52,976 nucleotides of DNA from Chlamydiota bacterium (GCA_021772245.1 JAJFMH010000031.1:1-52976), one strand, 5' to 3'. Shown: positions 25,535 to 34,084, counted from the first letter of the stretch. The notes: a model not told the origin generated them from the sequence alone. Numbers and translations are program-made.

Positions 25535-27466
25535 CTACTGTTCTTTCGTGTCTTCCATCATCGAATGCAAACTCTGAGTGTTATATTCTGTTTCAATTGT
25601 TGCAAGGAATTTTTCAAGTGTTAATTCCCCGTGGACGATGTTGTTTCTCGTTCTAACATTAATCGATTTATTTTCCATCTCTTTATCGCCAATTGTCAGC
25701 ATATAATTGATTTGAAGAAGTTGCGCTGTGCGCACCTTCTTGCTTACAGATTCATTGGAAGAATCTATTTCGCAAATAATGCCAGCTTTTTCGATACTTC
25801 TTTGAACTTCTTTTGCGTAAGATAAATGTCTGTCAGCAACATTTAAAATGCGAACAGGTCTTGGATTGATCCATAGAGGGAACTTTCCTGCAAAGTGTTC
25901 AATGATAATTCCAAGGAATCTTTCAATCGACCCAAAGATTGCTCTGTGGATCATCACAGGCCTTTTCATTTCACCATCATGGTCAGTAAAATGTAGGTCA
26001 AACTTTTGAGGTAAGGACATATCTAGTTGGATTGTACCACACTGCCATGACCTCTCAAGGCTATCTAAGATATGGATATCAATCTTAGGTCCATAAAATG
26101 CGCCGTCACCTTCGTTGATTGTATACGGAGCGCCCCACTCATCTAAAGCGTCTTTAAGGCCAGCTGTTGCTACTTCCCACTCTTCATCGGACCCAATGGT
26201 TTTGGATTTTTCAGGTCTTGTAGAAAGCTCTAAGACGTACTTTAAACCAAAAAGAGAGTAACATCTATCAGCAAGCTCTAATACTCCAAGAATTTCTTCT
26301 TTAATTTGACTAGGCGTCATGAAAATATGCGCATCATCTTGGTGGAAACTTCTTACTCTAAAAAGTCCATTTAATGAACCCGAAAGTTCATGGCGGTGCA
26401 CATGTCCAAATTCAGCAATCCGTAGAGGAAATTGACGGTAACTATGAGATTTGGATTTGAAGTAAAGCATGCAACCTGGGCAGTTCATAGGTTTTAAAGC
26501 AAATTCTTTTTCTTCGATACTGGATAGGTACATGTTCTCTTTGTAATGATCCCAATGCCCTGATGTTTCCCAAAGGCTTTTGCTGACAAGTTGTGGTGTG
26601 AGAATTTCTTCATAATTACAGTCTCTATGAAGCTTTCTCCAAAAGGAGACAAGCTGATTCCACAGGATTGATCCTTTTGGATGAATAAAGGGCATACCCG
26701 GAGCTTCTTCATGGAAAGAAAAAAGATCGAGTTTGTTTCCAAGTAAACGATGATCTCTTTTTTTTGCTTCTTCCAACTGGTGTAAATATTTTTTTAAATC
26801 TTCTTTGTCTGGAAAGGAAATGCCGTAAATACGTGTAAGCATTTCTCGATCAGAGTCACCACGCCAATAAGCGCCGGAGGTTTTCATAAGTTTAAAGGCT
26901 TTGATTTTTCCGATATTAAATAGATGGGGGCCGCGGCATAGATCAAAGAATTCGCCTTGTTTATAAGCAGAAAACTCTCCGTTTTCATCAAATCCATTGA
27001 TAAGTTCGCATTTATAAGGACTGTCTTTGAAGGCTTCAAGAGCTTCTTTTTTGGAGGCAAATACAGATCTTTCGGTTTTGTGATTTTCTGATATAATTTT
27101 TTTGATTTCTTTTTCGATTTTTTTGAAATCATCTTCAGAAATCTCTAGGTTTGCAAAATCATAATAAAAGCCTTTTTCAATGGGGGGGCCAATTGTTGGT
27201 TGAGCTTTGGGATACAGTCGAAGGATTGCTTGTGCTAGAACATGCGCTGAGGTGTGCCAAAAGACTTCTTTACCGAGATCTGATTCAAAGTCGAAGAATT
27301 CAACGTTATCTCCATCGTTTAAACCTACACTAAAGTCTTTTTGGTCTCCATTTATTGTAGCGGCAACGCCTTGGTGCGGCATGGTTAGCTTAAGTTTTTC
27401 ACTTAGAGTTTTTAACGTAGAGCCTTTCTCTAACTCAATTTTTTCCCCTTTTACCAAAACAATCAT
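25535..27466 (-). CDS. thrS: Threonyl-tRNA synthetase
   Basis: A 643-residue class II synthetase charging tRNA-Thr. In order: TGS domain (MIVLVKGEKIELEKGSTL...), editing domain with HTSAHVLAQA near residue 72 (zinc/His site), the catalytic core with MNCPGCMLYFKS (zinc Cys), RIAEFGHVHRHE, VRSFHQDDAHIF (motif 2) and GAFYGPKIDIHI, motif 3 GSIERFLGIIIEHF, and an anticodon-binding domain from about residue 535. Full family length. It is the first gene of the minus-strand operon thrS-parA-gp6D-purB-glycosyltransferase. The upstream region (27467-27657) is shared with the divergent acetyltransferase gene. Confidence 0.97.
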   Translation of the reverse strand: MIVLVKGEKIELEKGSTLKTLSEKLKLTMPHQGVAATINGDQKDFSVGLNDGDNVEFFDFESDLGKEVFWHTSAHVLAQAILRLYPKAQPTIGPPIEKGFYYDFANLEISEDDFKKIEKEIKKIISENHKTERSVFASKKEALEAFKDSPYKCELINGFDENGEFSAYKQGEFFDLCRGPHLFNIGKIKAFKLMKTSGAYWRGDSDREMLTRIYGISFPDKEDLKKYLHQLEEAKKRDHRLLGNKLDLFSFHEEAPGMPFIHPKGSILWNQLVSFWRKLHRDCNYEEILTPQLVSKSLWETSGHWDHYKENMYLSSIEEKEFALKPMNCPGCMLYFKSKSHSYRQFPLRIAEFGHVHRHELSGSLNGLFRVRSFHQDDAHIFMTPSQIKEEILGVLELADRCYSLFGLKYVLELSTRPEKSKTIGSDEEWEVATAGLKDALDEWGAPYTINEGDGAFYGPKIDIHILDSLERSWQCGTIQLDMSLPQKFDLHFTDHDGEMKRPVMIHRAIFGSIERFLGIIIEHFAGKFPLWINPRPVRILNVADRHLSYAKEVQRSIEKAGIICEIDSSNESVSKKVRTAQLLQINYMLTIGDKEMENKSINVRTRNNIVHGELTLEKFLATIETEYNTQSLHSMMEDTKEQ

Positions 27467-27563
27467 GATCTAAGTTTTCCTATATTTGCATTAGAGCTCA
27501 AGGATACTTTATAGAAGAAAAAAGGAAAAGAAAGAAGGCTACTTTTGTAAAGCCAAACAATTT

Positions 27564-27592
27564 TTGATTTTGGAAAAAGCTGTTACTATAGA
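27564..27592 (+). promoter_or_regulatory. Probable promoter of the acetyltransferase/MOMP-like unit
   Basis: TTGATT (27564-27569), a 17-bp spacer, then TATAGA (27587-27592). It predicts a start near 27599 and a 59-nt leader before ATG 27658. Confidence 0.55.
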
Positions 27593-27657
27593 GCTATTCT
27601 TTAAATTATTTTTCATTATAGACTGTCGGTTGATTTGAAAAAAAAGAGGATTCCTTC

Positions 27658-28398
27658 ATGAAACGCTCAATTACGCTGTTTTTTTCCCTATGTGTATTTT
27701 TTATCACACCTATTTTTTGCGGGTGTAATTTCATAAATTTTGAAAAAGATGGTATCTCATATGAATGGAATCGCTTTTCAGATATTTTGGGTGTAAGAAG
27801 TGTTTATCTAAATAGCTTTTCTCATAGCTACCGTAATGTTGCTCCAAATGCTCTTAAAACAGACAGTATTAAAAATTTTTTACTTCATGAAATTGATCAA
27901 GAAATTGAAATTCTCAGAAGTCAAAAAATCGACACTTGCTTTTTGATAGCTAAGGATCATGGTGATGTTATCGGCTTTTTCTCATTTGACTTATCACAGT
28001 ACCCGGAGAATATTTTCATCAGAAAATCGGCGATTCGCACCGATTATAAACGGATGCATATTGGATCAAATATCCTCAATGGTATTTTGAATGAAAATAG
28101 AGATCTTTATAGACTTGTTTGCGCCGTGCGAAGAATAAATTTAGAAGGGCTTTATTTCTTAGATTCATTTGGCTTTAAAGTAGCAAAAAATATTCCTGCA
28201 AACCAAGACAGCTCAAATGCAACCCACGAAAATAGTCCAAGGCAGTCGTTAGGTATCAACAATATACTTCTTGCTCCTTTAGTGTCAGATCCGTTTGCTC
28301 AAAAGGAGATAGAGCCTTCGATGCATGATCGAAATTTTAGCAAAAAAATCTACCGAACTTTGGAATATGTAAATCCGCTTTACATTCCGAATTCTTAA
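27658..28398 (+). CDS. Exported GNAT-family acetyltransferase-like protein
   Basis: A 246-residue protein with a clear signal peptide (MKRSITLFFSLCVFFITPIF) ending in FCGCNF; Cys23 could be a lipidation site, although the Phe at -3 is unusual. The GNAT part spans about residues 45-190: LIAKDHGDVIGFFSFDL (strand pair), IRKSAIRTDYKRMHIGSNIL (the acetyl-CoA loop, with His where Gly is common), and GLYFLDSFGFKVAKN. GNAT enzymes are normally cytosolic because acetyl-CoA is there, so export is odd. The stop is 7 nt before a MOMP-like gene. Palindrome copy D forms part of the last codons (EYVNPLYIPNS). Confidence 0.75.
   Translation: MKRSITLFFSLCVFFITPIFCGCNFINFEKDGISYEWNRFSDILGVRSVYLNSFSHSYRNVAPNALKTDSIKNFLLHEIDQEIEILRSQKIDTCFLIAKDHGDVIGFFSFDLSQYPENIFIRKSAIRTDYKRMHIGSNILNGILNENRDLYRLVCAVRRINLEGLYFLDSFGFKVAKNIPANQDSSNATHENSPRQSLGINNILLAPLVSDPFAQKEIEPSMHDRNFSKKIYRTLEYVNPLYIPNS
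28367..28385. repeat. Dispersed 19-bp palindrome, copy D
   Basis: ATGTAAATCCGCTTTACAT has one mismatch to the consensus (position 8). It lies 13 nt before the stop of the acetyltransferase gene and reads through as VNPLYI, a different frame from copy C. Confidence 0.75.
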
Positions 28399-28405
28399 GG
28401 AATCC

Positions 28406-29146
28406 ATGCGACGGTTTTTAAAAGCACTCCTTGTTTTGTGGCATGCATCTCTTCTAGCATCCTACGTAGGTAATCCAGCTTTGCCGGATCTACCTGAATA
28501 TGGCATCTTCATAAAAGAAGATGCGCCTCTTGGGTTTAGCTCCTCATACATTGGAGAGTATTGTTTTAACAGTAAGATGGAGTGGCAAGAGGGTCCTTCG
28601 ACAAAGGTAGATGAATCAAAGTTCTTCCTGCAGATGGGAGAGTTTTCTTTTAATTTTATCAACCGCATAGAGCCTTATTTTGCACTTGGAGCTTCTTCTT
28701 TTGATATTAAAGATAATCGGGGCCCACTTGGAAAGGTAGATCTCACAACAAAAAGCAACTTTACCTGGAAGGTGGGTAGTAGAGTAAGTCTTCTTTATTT
28801 CAAAAAGGTTAATTTGGGAATAGAGGCATCGTTTTTACAAACAAATAGCCACGTTGATATTTTGAAGGTGAATACGGTGAGAGTTAAAAAACCAAAGGAC
28901 TTTTCTTATAAAAAGTGGCAAGTTTCAATGGGAGTCACATACCCTCTGAGTTGGTTTCATCCATATGTTGGTCTTTCCTATCAATCATTTCGCTCTGAAA
29001 TACAAAACATTGAACTTGAGCCAAAAAATCACATAGGTCCCTATGTTGGTTTTACAGCTAATCAAAATAAATTAGGCTCCCTTAGTATTGAGGGGCGGTT
29101 TGTCAATGAAACGGCAATTACACTAGATGCAAAACTTCGATTTTAA
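28406..29146 (+). CDS. MOMP-like outer membrane beta-barrel protein
   Basis: A 246-residue protein with AAGGAA before ATG 28406. A signal peptide (MRRFLKALLVLWHASLLAS) is followed by YVGNPALPDLPEYGIFI, which matches the mature N-terminus of chlamydial MOMP (VGNPA-P-L motif). The remainder is made of amphipathic strands (PYFALGASSFDIK, WKVGSRVSLLYFKKVNLGIEASF, HPYVGLSYQSF) and ends TALDAKLRF-like with a terminal Phe, as BAM substrates do. It is shorter than MOMP (about 390), so a smaller barrel. Cotranscription with the exported acetyltransferase is likely from the 7-nt gap. Confidence 0.78.
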   Translation: MRRFLKALLVLWHASLLASYVGNPALPDLPEYGIFIKEDAPLGFSSSYIGEYCFNSKMEWQEGPSTKVDESKFFLQMGEFSFNFINRIEPYFALGASSFDIKDNRGPLGKVDLTTKSNFTWKVGSRVSLLYFKKVNLGIEASFLQTNSHVDILKVNTVRVKKPKDFSYKKWQVSMGVTYPLSWFHPYVGLSYQSFRSEIQNIELEPKNHIGPYVGFTANQNKLGSLSIEGRFVNETAITLDAKLRF

Positions 29147-29226
29147 GCGCTTTCTTCTTTTTGCAATTTAACGTATTGTTTTCTATAGTTTTTCCATCTT
29201 TATTAATCTGAAAACGAAACGCATAA

Positions 29227-30489
29227 ATGCATACGAAATTTCATTCTTTTTTTTCAAAAAAAACAATAGGCCTTGCTTTTTCATTTTTTCTTTTGGCAGC
29301 AGGCTTCCTGTATTCTATTGACGAGACCTCTACAGAAGATATCGATATTGAAGCGCTTCGTGACTGGGTGAATACAAAAAGACAAGTTACGGTAAAGGAG
29401 CTTGGTGGAAATTTATCGATTAGTGGCGAGGTCAGAACTGAAATGCAAGTCACAAGTGAAAAAAGAAACGGCATCAAACAACGAGGCGCCAATGGCGCTG
29501 TTTCTGGCGTGCCAAGTAAAACCTACGATATTGAAGTAAACCTTCTTCTTGATTATCGAACGGATCGAACTTGGGCAACTGCTAAGATTGAGTTCGATGA
29601 TAATGCAGGAGCTATTTCCGGTGACTTTAGTGGTATAGCCCTAGAAAGAGCCTTTCTAGGTTTTCGAATGATCAACAAGGATACTTTTACGGTTGATTTA
29701 GAATTTGGACGAAGAAACTTTGGGTATACATTTGATTCTCGCATCGAATTTGGATCTTTTATGGATGGCATTATGTTTAAGTATGATCATGCTTTTGATA
29801 AAGCAGGTGACTTCTATTTCCACGGCGGCCCATTTCTTATCGATGAAAGAGATGATCACTACGGCTACGTGGGAGAGTTTGGGCTGCTTAATATCTTAAA
29901 CACCGGCCTTTATTCTAAATACTCACTAATCAATTGGAATACTAAAAATTTTACAGAAAAAGATCAAATTAAGCAGCGGTTTTACCGCTTTACAAACTCA
30001 CAGGGGATTTTAGGTTATAAGTTCCAACCGGCGTGGCTTGGAAGAATGATCACTATCTATACCGCATTTTTATATAACCATGCAGCTCACCGACTCGAGT
30101 TGGCCAGTGATAAAAAAGCAAACATGGCTGGTTATGGTGGTTTTTCAGTTGGAGAAATCAGAAAGAAGGGAGACTGGTCTTTTGACATCAATTACCAAGT
30201 GGTAGGAGCGCAATCCATCCCCGAGTTTGATGTAAGTGGAATAGGTCATGGAAATGCAGCAAAAGTAGGTTTTTATTCTGATCGAACAAGAGCTAGAGGT
30301 GATAGCACTACAAGAGAGACAGCTGTTGGAGAAACCAATTATAAGGGTTTTGCCATGCAGCTACTATACCTTGCAACTAATAACATCACAATTTTCCAAA
30401 GCTGGCAACAATCCATCAACCTCAATGATAATATCGGCCCTTTTATCCGCTATAAACAATATGAATTAGAGTTGATTTACGCCTTTTAA
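29227..30489 (+). CDS. Putative outer membrane porin
   Basis: A 420-residue protein with an N-terminal signal (KKTIGLAFSFFLLAAGFLYS), a short acidic helix (EDIDIEALRDWVNTKR), then a porin-like region that starts LGGNLSISGEVRTEMQV and runs in alternating strands (VNLLLDYRTDRTWATAKIEF, FTVDLEFGRRNFGYTFDSRI, FAMQLLYLATNNITIFQSW) to a terminal aromatic in LELIYAF. The length fits a 16- to 18-strand barrel. Chlamydiae carry a conserved family of such proteins besides MOMP; solute specificity is unknown. It is 80 nt from the MOMP-like gene and may belong to the same unit. Confidence 0.75.
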   Translation: MHTKFHSFFSKKTIGLAFSFFLLAAGFLYSIDETSTEDIDIEALRDWVNTKRQVTVKELGGNLSISGEVRTEMQVTSEKRNGIKQRGANGAVSGVPSKTYDIEVNLLLDYRTDRTWATAKIEFDDNAGAISGDFSGIALERAFLGFRMINKDTFTVDLEFGRRNFGYTFDSRIEFGSFMDGIMFKYDHAFDKAGDFYFHGGPFLIDERDDHYGYVGEFGLLNILNTGLYSKYSLINWNTKNFTEKDQIKQRFYRFTNSQGILGYKFQPAWLGRMITIYTAFLYNHAAHRLELASDKKANMAGYGGFSVGEIRKKGDWSFDINYQVVGAQSIPEFDVSGIGHGNAAKVGFYSDRTRARGDSTTRETAVGETNYKGFAMQLLYLATNNITIFQSWQQSINLNDNIGPFIRYKQYELELIYAF

Positions 30490-30582
30490 CGCTACGTAAT
30501 TTTTTTAATCGGTTGGTAATTAAACACTTAACCTTAGATTACTCATTGATTCATTCAATCCTTTACTTGTTTACTCAGCATG

Positions 30583-30591
30583 TGATATAAT
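30583..30591 (+). promoter_or_regulatory. Extended -10 promoter of the toxin-antitoxin pair
   Basis: TGATATAAT contains TATAAT (30586-30591) with an extended -10 TG. A weak -35 (TTTACT) lies 18 bp upstream. It predicts transcription starting about 15 nt before the antitoxin ATG at 30613. Confidence 0.55.
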
Positions 30592-30612
30592 GAATAAGAT
30601 GGAGGGCAGAGT

Positions 30613-30858
30613 ATGAAAGATACCGTAAGATTGAATTTTGAGTTTCCTAGAAAGGATTATCCTTATCTAAAAATGTTATGTGCTGAGAAGGGGATTTCAT
30701 TTCGACAGTTTGCCACAGAATTAATGCTTCATGCTCTAGAAGAACATGAAGATAGAAGTCTAGCAAAAAAGGCCAGGAAAAAATTAAAGGAAATGGATCC
30801 AAAGGATAACATTCCTTTTCATCAAGCAGTAAAAGAGGCTGGATGGGAAGTTGACTAA
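30613..30858 (+). CDS. Antitoxin of a RelBE/ParDE-like module
   Basis: An 81-residue charged protein behind GGAGGGCAGAGT. The N-terminus has a ribbon-helix-helix-like start (DTVRLNFEFPRKDYPYLKML) followed by helices (GISFRQFATELMLHALEEHE), and the C-terminus is flexible and acidic/basic (NIPFHQAVKEAGWEVD), as is typical for antitoxins that wrap the toxin. It overlaps the toxin gene by 8 nt. In such modules the complex represses its own promoter (extended -10 at 30583-30591). Family assignment rests on size, fold and the partner. Confidence 0.75.
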   Translation: MKDTVRLNFEFPRKDYPYLKMLCAEKGISFRQFATELMLHALEEHEDRSLAKKARKKLKEMDPKDNIPFHQAVKEAGWEVD

Positions 30859-31123
30859 ATATGCAATAAAAGTTAACCGAAGGTATCAAAAAGAATTAAA
30901 AAAAATTCCCTTATCGATTCGAAAAAAAATCGCGGTAGTGGTTGGCAAGCTAGAGTTTGATCCTCGACCCGATGGATATAAAAAATTGAAGGGAAAGATA
31001 AACCCAGCACTTTATCGAATAAGGTGTGGGGATTATAGAATTATATATACAATCGAAGATGATGTTTTAATTATTGTCATTATTGAAATAGGGCATAGAA
31101 AACAAATATATCGAATTTTATAA
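30851..31123 (+). CDS. RelE/ParE-family toxin
   Basis: A 90-residue basic protein starting at TTG 30851 within the end of the antitoxin gene. It carries the RelE-superfamily pattern: KVNRRYQKELKKIPLSIRKKI (helical hairpin), DPRPDGYKKLKGKINPALYRIRCGDYRIIYTI (central strands with the basic Arg/Lys/Tyr set) and IEIGHRKQIYRIL (the final strand, with His-Arg). RelE-type members cut mRNA on the ribosome; ParE-type poison gyrase. The conserved YRIRCGDYRIIY core fits the RelE side. It looks intact. It ends 17 nt before the convergent ATPase gene. Confidence 0.88.
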   Translation: MTKYAIKVNRRYQKELKKIPLSIRKKIAVVVGKLEFDPRPDGYKKLKGKINPALYRIRCGDYRIIYTIEDDVLIIVIIEIGHRKQIYRIL

Positions 31124-31140
31124 AATTTCTATGTAAAGAC

Positions 31141-32526
31141 TTATACTAGTTTCCATTTGGTAATTGGACCATCTCCAATTTTAGTAATTAGACCTAATTC
31201 TTTTAGTGTAAGTAAGTCTTTTCGAATCGTACGTTCTGCAACGTTTAATGATAACTTATCTAAAACTTCAGTAGAATTTAATAGGGAATTAGTTTCAAAA
31301 AGCTGCAGTATTTGTTCTTGTCGAGTGGTGAGTGTAGGTGAAGGTTTATCCGTAGTTGGATGGTTTCCACCTTTTGTTATTAGGTGCGGTTCAAAAGATA
31401 CCCGAATAGATGTGCCATTTTCTTGCCATACGGGTGTTTGATACCCTTGCTTTTCACAAACATTTTTTATTCGTTTGTATCCAGTTCCCCATCCTTCCAT
31501 TAATTTTAGCTCTCTAAAGACACGACTGATGACTTTATTCCGAACGTGACTTACACCTGAAATAAAATTTTCCATGGTATATCCAAATGGAAACATTCCT
31601 GGGCTTTCGATCTCCAAGCGATTAGAATAGATAGCAATTCTTGGGTTCATACCTTTAATAGAATAATCGGCATGTACAAGGGCGTTTGTAAGTACTTCTC
31701 TAATAGCAACAGGAGAGTATTCAGGGATGTCTTTTCTATATGTGCTTTCAATTTTGGCTGCAAGTCTACTATTTCTACGGATAAACTTTGGAACTTGATC
31801 TACAGCGTCTATGATGCTTCCTTCTACATCTAGTTGATCAATGAATTCAACTCGATCATCACCTCTAAATCTTGCGCACCTTACGACGGAATTAGGAAAG
31901 TATTTTTCCCTGAATTCATCTTTTCCAAAGAGTATTAATCCTCCGTTAGAGCAGACCTGTTTATTACTGTACGGAACTAAAATTCCCATTGATATTAGGT
32001 TGTTTATATCTGCGATTTTTCCAACCTTTGAAAAGACTTTTTCAATTTTTTCCATATTAATTGCAGAGACATCGAGCTCTGGAATAGGGAGTTGATCAAA
32101 GGAAGTATTTGCTTTTGATCTCATTATTTCTGCAATTATATCAGCACTTGCAATTCTATTTGTTGAACCGAGCCTGATATACACTCCTTTTTCAGGACCT
32201 TCTGTTTTAATATAAAAGGGGCCTCTCCAATGGGGGACTCGTATGACAAGTAATGTTTTGTTTTGGACAGTAACTATTTCTATTTCTGGCATGAGAGGTG
32301 GATAAATGCTATCTGCGATGCTGCTAGCCAATTTTTCTTCAGCAGAAAATACGTCATCAATCCCAACAACTGCTCCACTGTCTTCTTTTCCAATAATCAT
32401 AGTACCGCCTGCCGTATTAGCAAAAGCAACTAGATTTTTTAAGATAGGCTTCAAGGAAGAAAGATCTCTTTTGTGCTCTATGGTTTTGCCTTTGGGTTTC
32501 ATTAGAATCACATTCAAATCTTTCAT
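31141..32526 (-). CDS. AlbA_2/Schlafen-type DNA-binding protein with GHKL ATPase-like and winged-helix domains
   Basis: A 461-residue putative regulator. The N-terminal AlbA_2 (Schlafen) domain spans about residues 12-120 (TIEHKRDLSSLKPILKNLVA, FANTAGGTMIIGKEDSGAVVG). A central segment includes CSNGGLILFGKDEF, and the HATPase_c_4 part at about residues 270-385 has REVLTNALVHADYS (N box), RLEIESPGMFPFGYT and LMEGWGTGYKRI (G box). The C-terminal helix-turn-helix (residues 405-461) has TRQEQILQLFETN and AERTIRKDLLTLKELGLI. Such proteins are one-component regulators, often beside toxin-antitoxin or phage genes, as here (RelBE-like pair convergent). An 11-bp tandem array lies 48-111 nt upstream of the start. 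Confidence 0.85.
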   Translation of the reverse strand: MKDLNVILMKPKGKTIEHKRDLSSLKPILKNLVAFANTAGGTMIIGKEDSGAVVGIDDVFSAEEKLASSIADSIYPPLMPEIEIVTVQNKTLLVIRVPHWRGPFYIKTEGPEKGVYIRLGSTNRIASADIIAEIMRSKANTSFDQLPIPELDVSAINMEKIEKVFSKVGKIADINNLISMGILVPYSNKQVCSNGGLILFGKDEFREKYFPNSVVRCARFRGDDRVEFIDQLDVEGSIIDAVDQVPKFIRRNSRLAAKIESTYRKDIPEYSPVAIREVLTNALVHADYSIKGMNPRIAIYSNRLEIESPGMFPFGYTMENFISGVSHVRNKVISRVFRELKLMEGWGTGYKRIKNVCEKQGYQTPVWQENGTSIRVSFEPHLITKGGNHPTTDKPSPTLTTRQEQILQLFETNSLLNSTEVLDKLSLNVAERTIRKDLLTLKELGLITKIGDGPITKWKLV

Positions 32527-32573
32527 AATGGGTCCTTTTTAACCTTGGTTCCTAACTTTATCGTATATGAAAT

Positions 32574-32637
32574 GCCAGATTATTGCCAGATTATTGCCAG
32601 ATTATTGTCAGATTATTGCCAGATTATTGCCAGATTC
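32574..32637. repeat. 11-bp tandem repeat array (about 5.8 units)
   Basis: Five full units of GCCAGATTATT (32574-32628, unit 4 with one change, GTCAGATTATT) and a partial sixth (GCCAGATTC, 32629-32637). The period is close to one helical turn. It lies 48 bp upstream of the AlbA/Schlafen-type regulator start, between it and the next gene. Confidence 0.9.
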
Positions 32638-32673
32638 CTTTGGAATCTTTATTCCGAAAAGCAATAAAATTTA

Positions 32674-33360
32674 TTAATAATCAATAAACATTGAGAGGAA
32701 TATAGTTGGGTATTTTGGTAGAGCAATGTGATTGGCTTTGATTTTTGTATGAAGAAAGTATGCTGGTTGTATGGCTCTTGCTGTAAATCCGAGACTATTT
32801 ATGGGAGCCTTTTTCAAAGCATGACTAACTTGAATAAAGGCTGTTGTGTCTAATGAGTAGTATTTGTTTGCTACGATACGAGTCCATGTAAATGGTGGTG
32901 AGGCATAGCTATAGAATTGATTTCCAGGGTGATATGTTACCTCGGTGAAATAAAGCTTACTGCTTGAAAAACCAGGTCCGAGTCCAACTCTACCAATTAA
33001 AGACTTGCTGATTCCAAATTTATAAAATGAGCATAACGATAGACCTAATTGATAGACATCGGATGACCATCCTTGAAGAAATGAAAAAGTGGAGTCCAGA
33101 CCCATTGAGTTTTGTTCATATCTATATGTAAGAGCTGCTGTTATTCCAGCGTATTTGCTAAACAATCTTCCATAACCGCCTGAAGCTATTAAAAAATGAT
33201 TGGTGTCAAAATTTCGATGATAAATATTTTCTATGTCATTATTTGATGCCAGAAATGTGGAGTCTGTTGAGGGATTAGTATCCCCAAGATCAACAGCATA
33301 GTTAGAGAAAATCAGAAGAAAAGATGTGCTGATCAAAAAAAAGGTAGATCGTATTCTCAA
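32674..33360 (-). CDS. Exported beta-barrel-like protein
   Basis: A 228-residue protein. A signal peptide (MRIRSTFFLISTSFLLIFSNYA) is followed by short amphipathic strands (NHFLIASGGYGRLFSKY, ITAALTYRYEQN, VYQLGLSLCSFYKFGISK, LIGRVGLGPGFSS) and a terminal Tyr (FLSMFIDY), which suggests an 8- to 10-strand outer membrane barrel. It has no MOMP motif. It lies on the minus strand, downstream of a lipoprotein gene but separated from it by a terminator hairpin (33424-33450). Function unknown. Confidence 0.65.
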   Translation of the reverse strand: MRIRSTFFLISTSFLLIFSNYAVDLGDTNPSTDSTFLASNNDIENIYHRNFDTNHFLIASGGYGRLFSKYAGITAALTYRYEQNSMGLDSTFSFLQGWSSDVYQLGLSLCSFYKFGISKSLIGRVGLGPGFSSSKLYFTEVTYHPGNQFYSYASPPFTWTRIVANKYYSLDTTAFIQVSHALKKAPINSLGFTARAIQPAYFLHTKIKANHIALPKYPTIFLSMFIDY

Positions 33361-33423
33361 AATAGACTCGCATTTAGATCTTATTTCGGATGAATACTAC
33401 CAACAATAAGAAAATTTGACAAT

Positions 33424-33450
33424 GAAAACCACTCAGAGAAAGTGGTTTTC
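33424..33450 (-). terminator. Terminator of the lipoprotein gene
   Basis: GAAAACCACT (33424-33433) pairs with AGTGGTTTTC (33441-33450), a perfect 10-bp stem with a 7-nt loop, 17 nt after the lipoprotein stop. The T-run on the minus strand is weak. Confidence 0.6.
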
Positions 33451-33466
33451 AAGATCATAGCTTGCA

Positions 33467-34084
33467 TTAAAATTCAGCAATTTGATTTGCGACAACTGGA
33501 ATTTTTCGTAATGAACCAGTTTTTACATCTACTAACCCAAGAATGAATCTAGACTTATACTCTTTAATAGGAACAAAAACTAATTTATTATAATGAGAAC
33601 CAGAAGTGATAATAGATTCACGTGCAATTTTGGAGTGATAATCTGAATCTAATGCTTTGTTTGAGTTTTTTGAATTTATTCCATCAGCGATTGCTGGAAT
33701 TACAAGTGGCCAAATAACAAGAGCGCCAGCGCTATAACCAGCAATTCGACCGAAAGTTGATGTATGTGCTTTATTTCTTACTTGTTTGTCATGAGCGAGT
33801 GGAAGGCCTAAGTTTTCTGGAGAAAATTGATAGTCCTTCTCAGAGTTATTTTGAATTGATATCTGCAAAGGTTGAAATCCCTTTTTGATGATATTTCTAT
33901 CCAGATAGACTTCACAATCAGCTTTGTTAAAAGGTTTCGCAGTAACTAATATATCACTGTCTTTTTGTAAAGTAAGTTGATGGATATTTGGAGACAAATC
34001 ACTTAGTGGAGCGGCGTGGTAACTAGCGCAACCAGATAAAAGAAGAAGTCCTGAAATTGAAAGTACAGCAAATAAATTTTTCAT
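33467..34084 (-). CDS. Lipoprotein, unknown function
   Basis: A 205-residue protein with a textbook lipoprotein signal (MKNLFAVLSISGLLLLSGC, lipobox LSGC with Cys19). The mature part contains a beta-rich region (ILVTAKPFNKADCEVYLDRN, QPLQISIQNNSEKDYQF) and a hydrophobic Gly/Ala stretch at about residues 112-134 (IAGYSAGALVIWPLVIPAIA) that may insert in a membrane. The last part (FVPIKEYKSRFILGLVDVKTG) is again beta-like. A surface or periplasmic anchor is expected. No family recognised. Confidence 0.7.
   Translation of the reverse strand: MKNLFAVLSISGLLLLSGCASYHAAPLSDLSPNIHQLTLQKDSDILVTAKPFNKADCEVYLDRNIIKKGFQPLQISIQNNSEKDYQFSPENLGLPLAHDKQVRNKAHTSTFGRIAGYSAGALVIWPLVIPAIADGINSKNSNKALDSDYHSKIARESIITSGSHYNKLVFVPIKEYKSRFILGLVDVKTGSLRKIPVVANQIAEF

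Noticed and set aside
29974-29994. CGGTTTTACCGCTTTACA in the porin gene
   Set aside because: Contains one arm (GCTTTACA) but no matching opposite arm at the right spacing.
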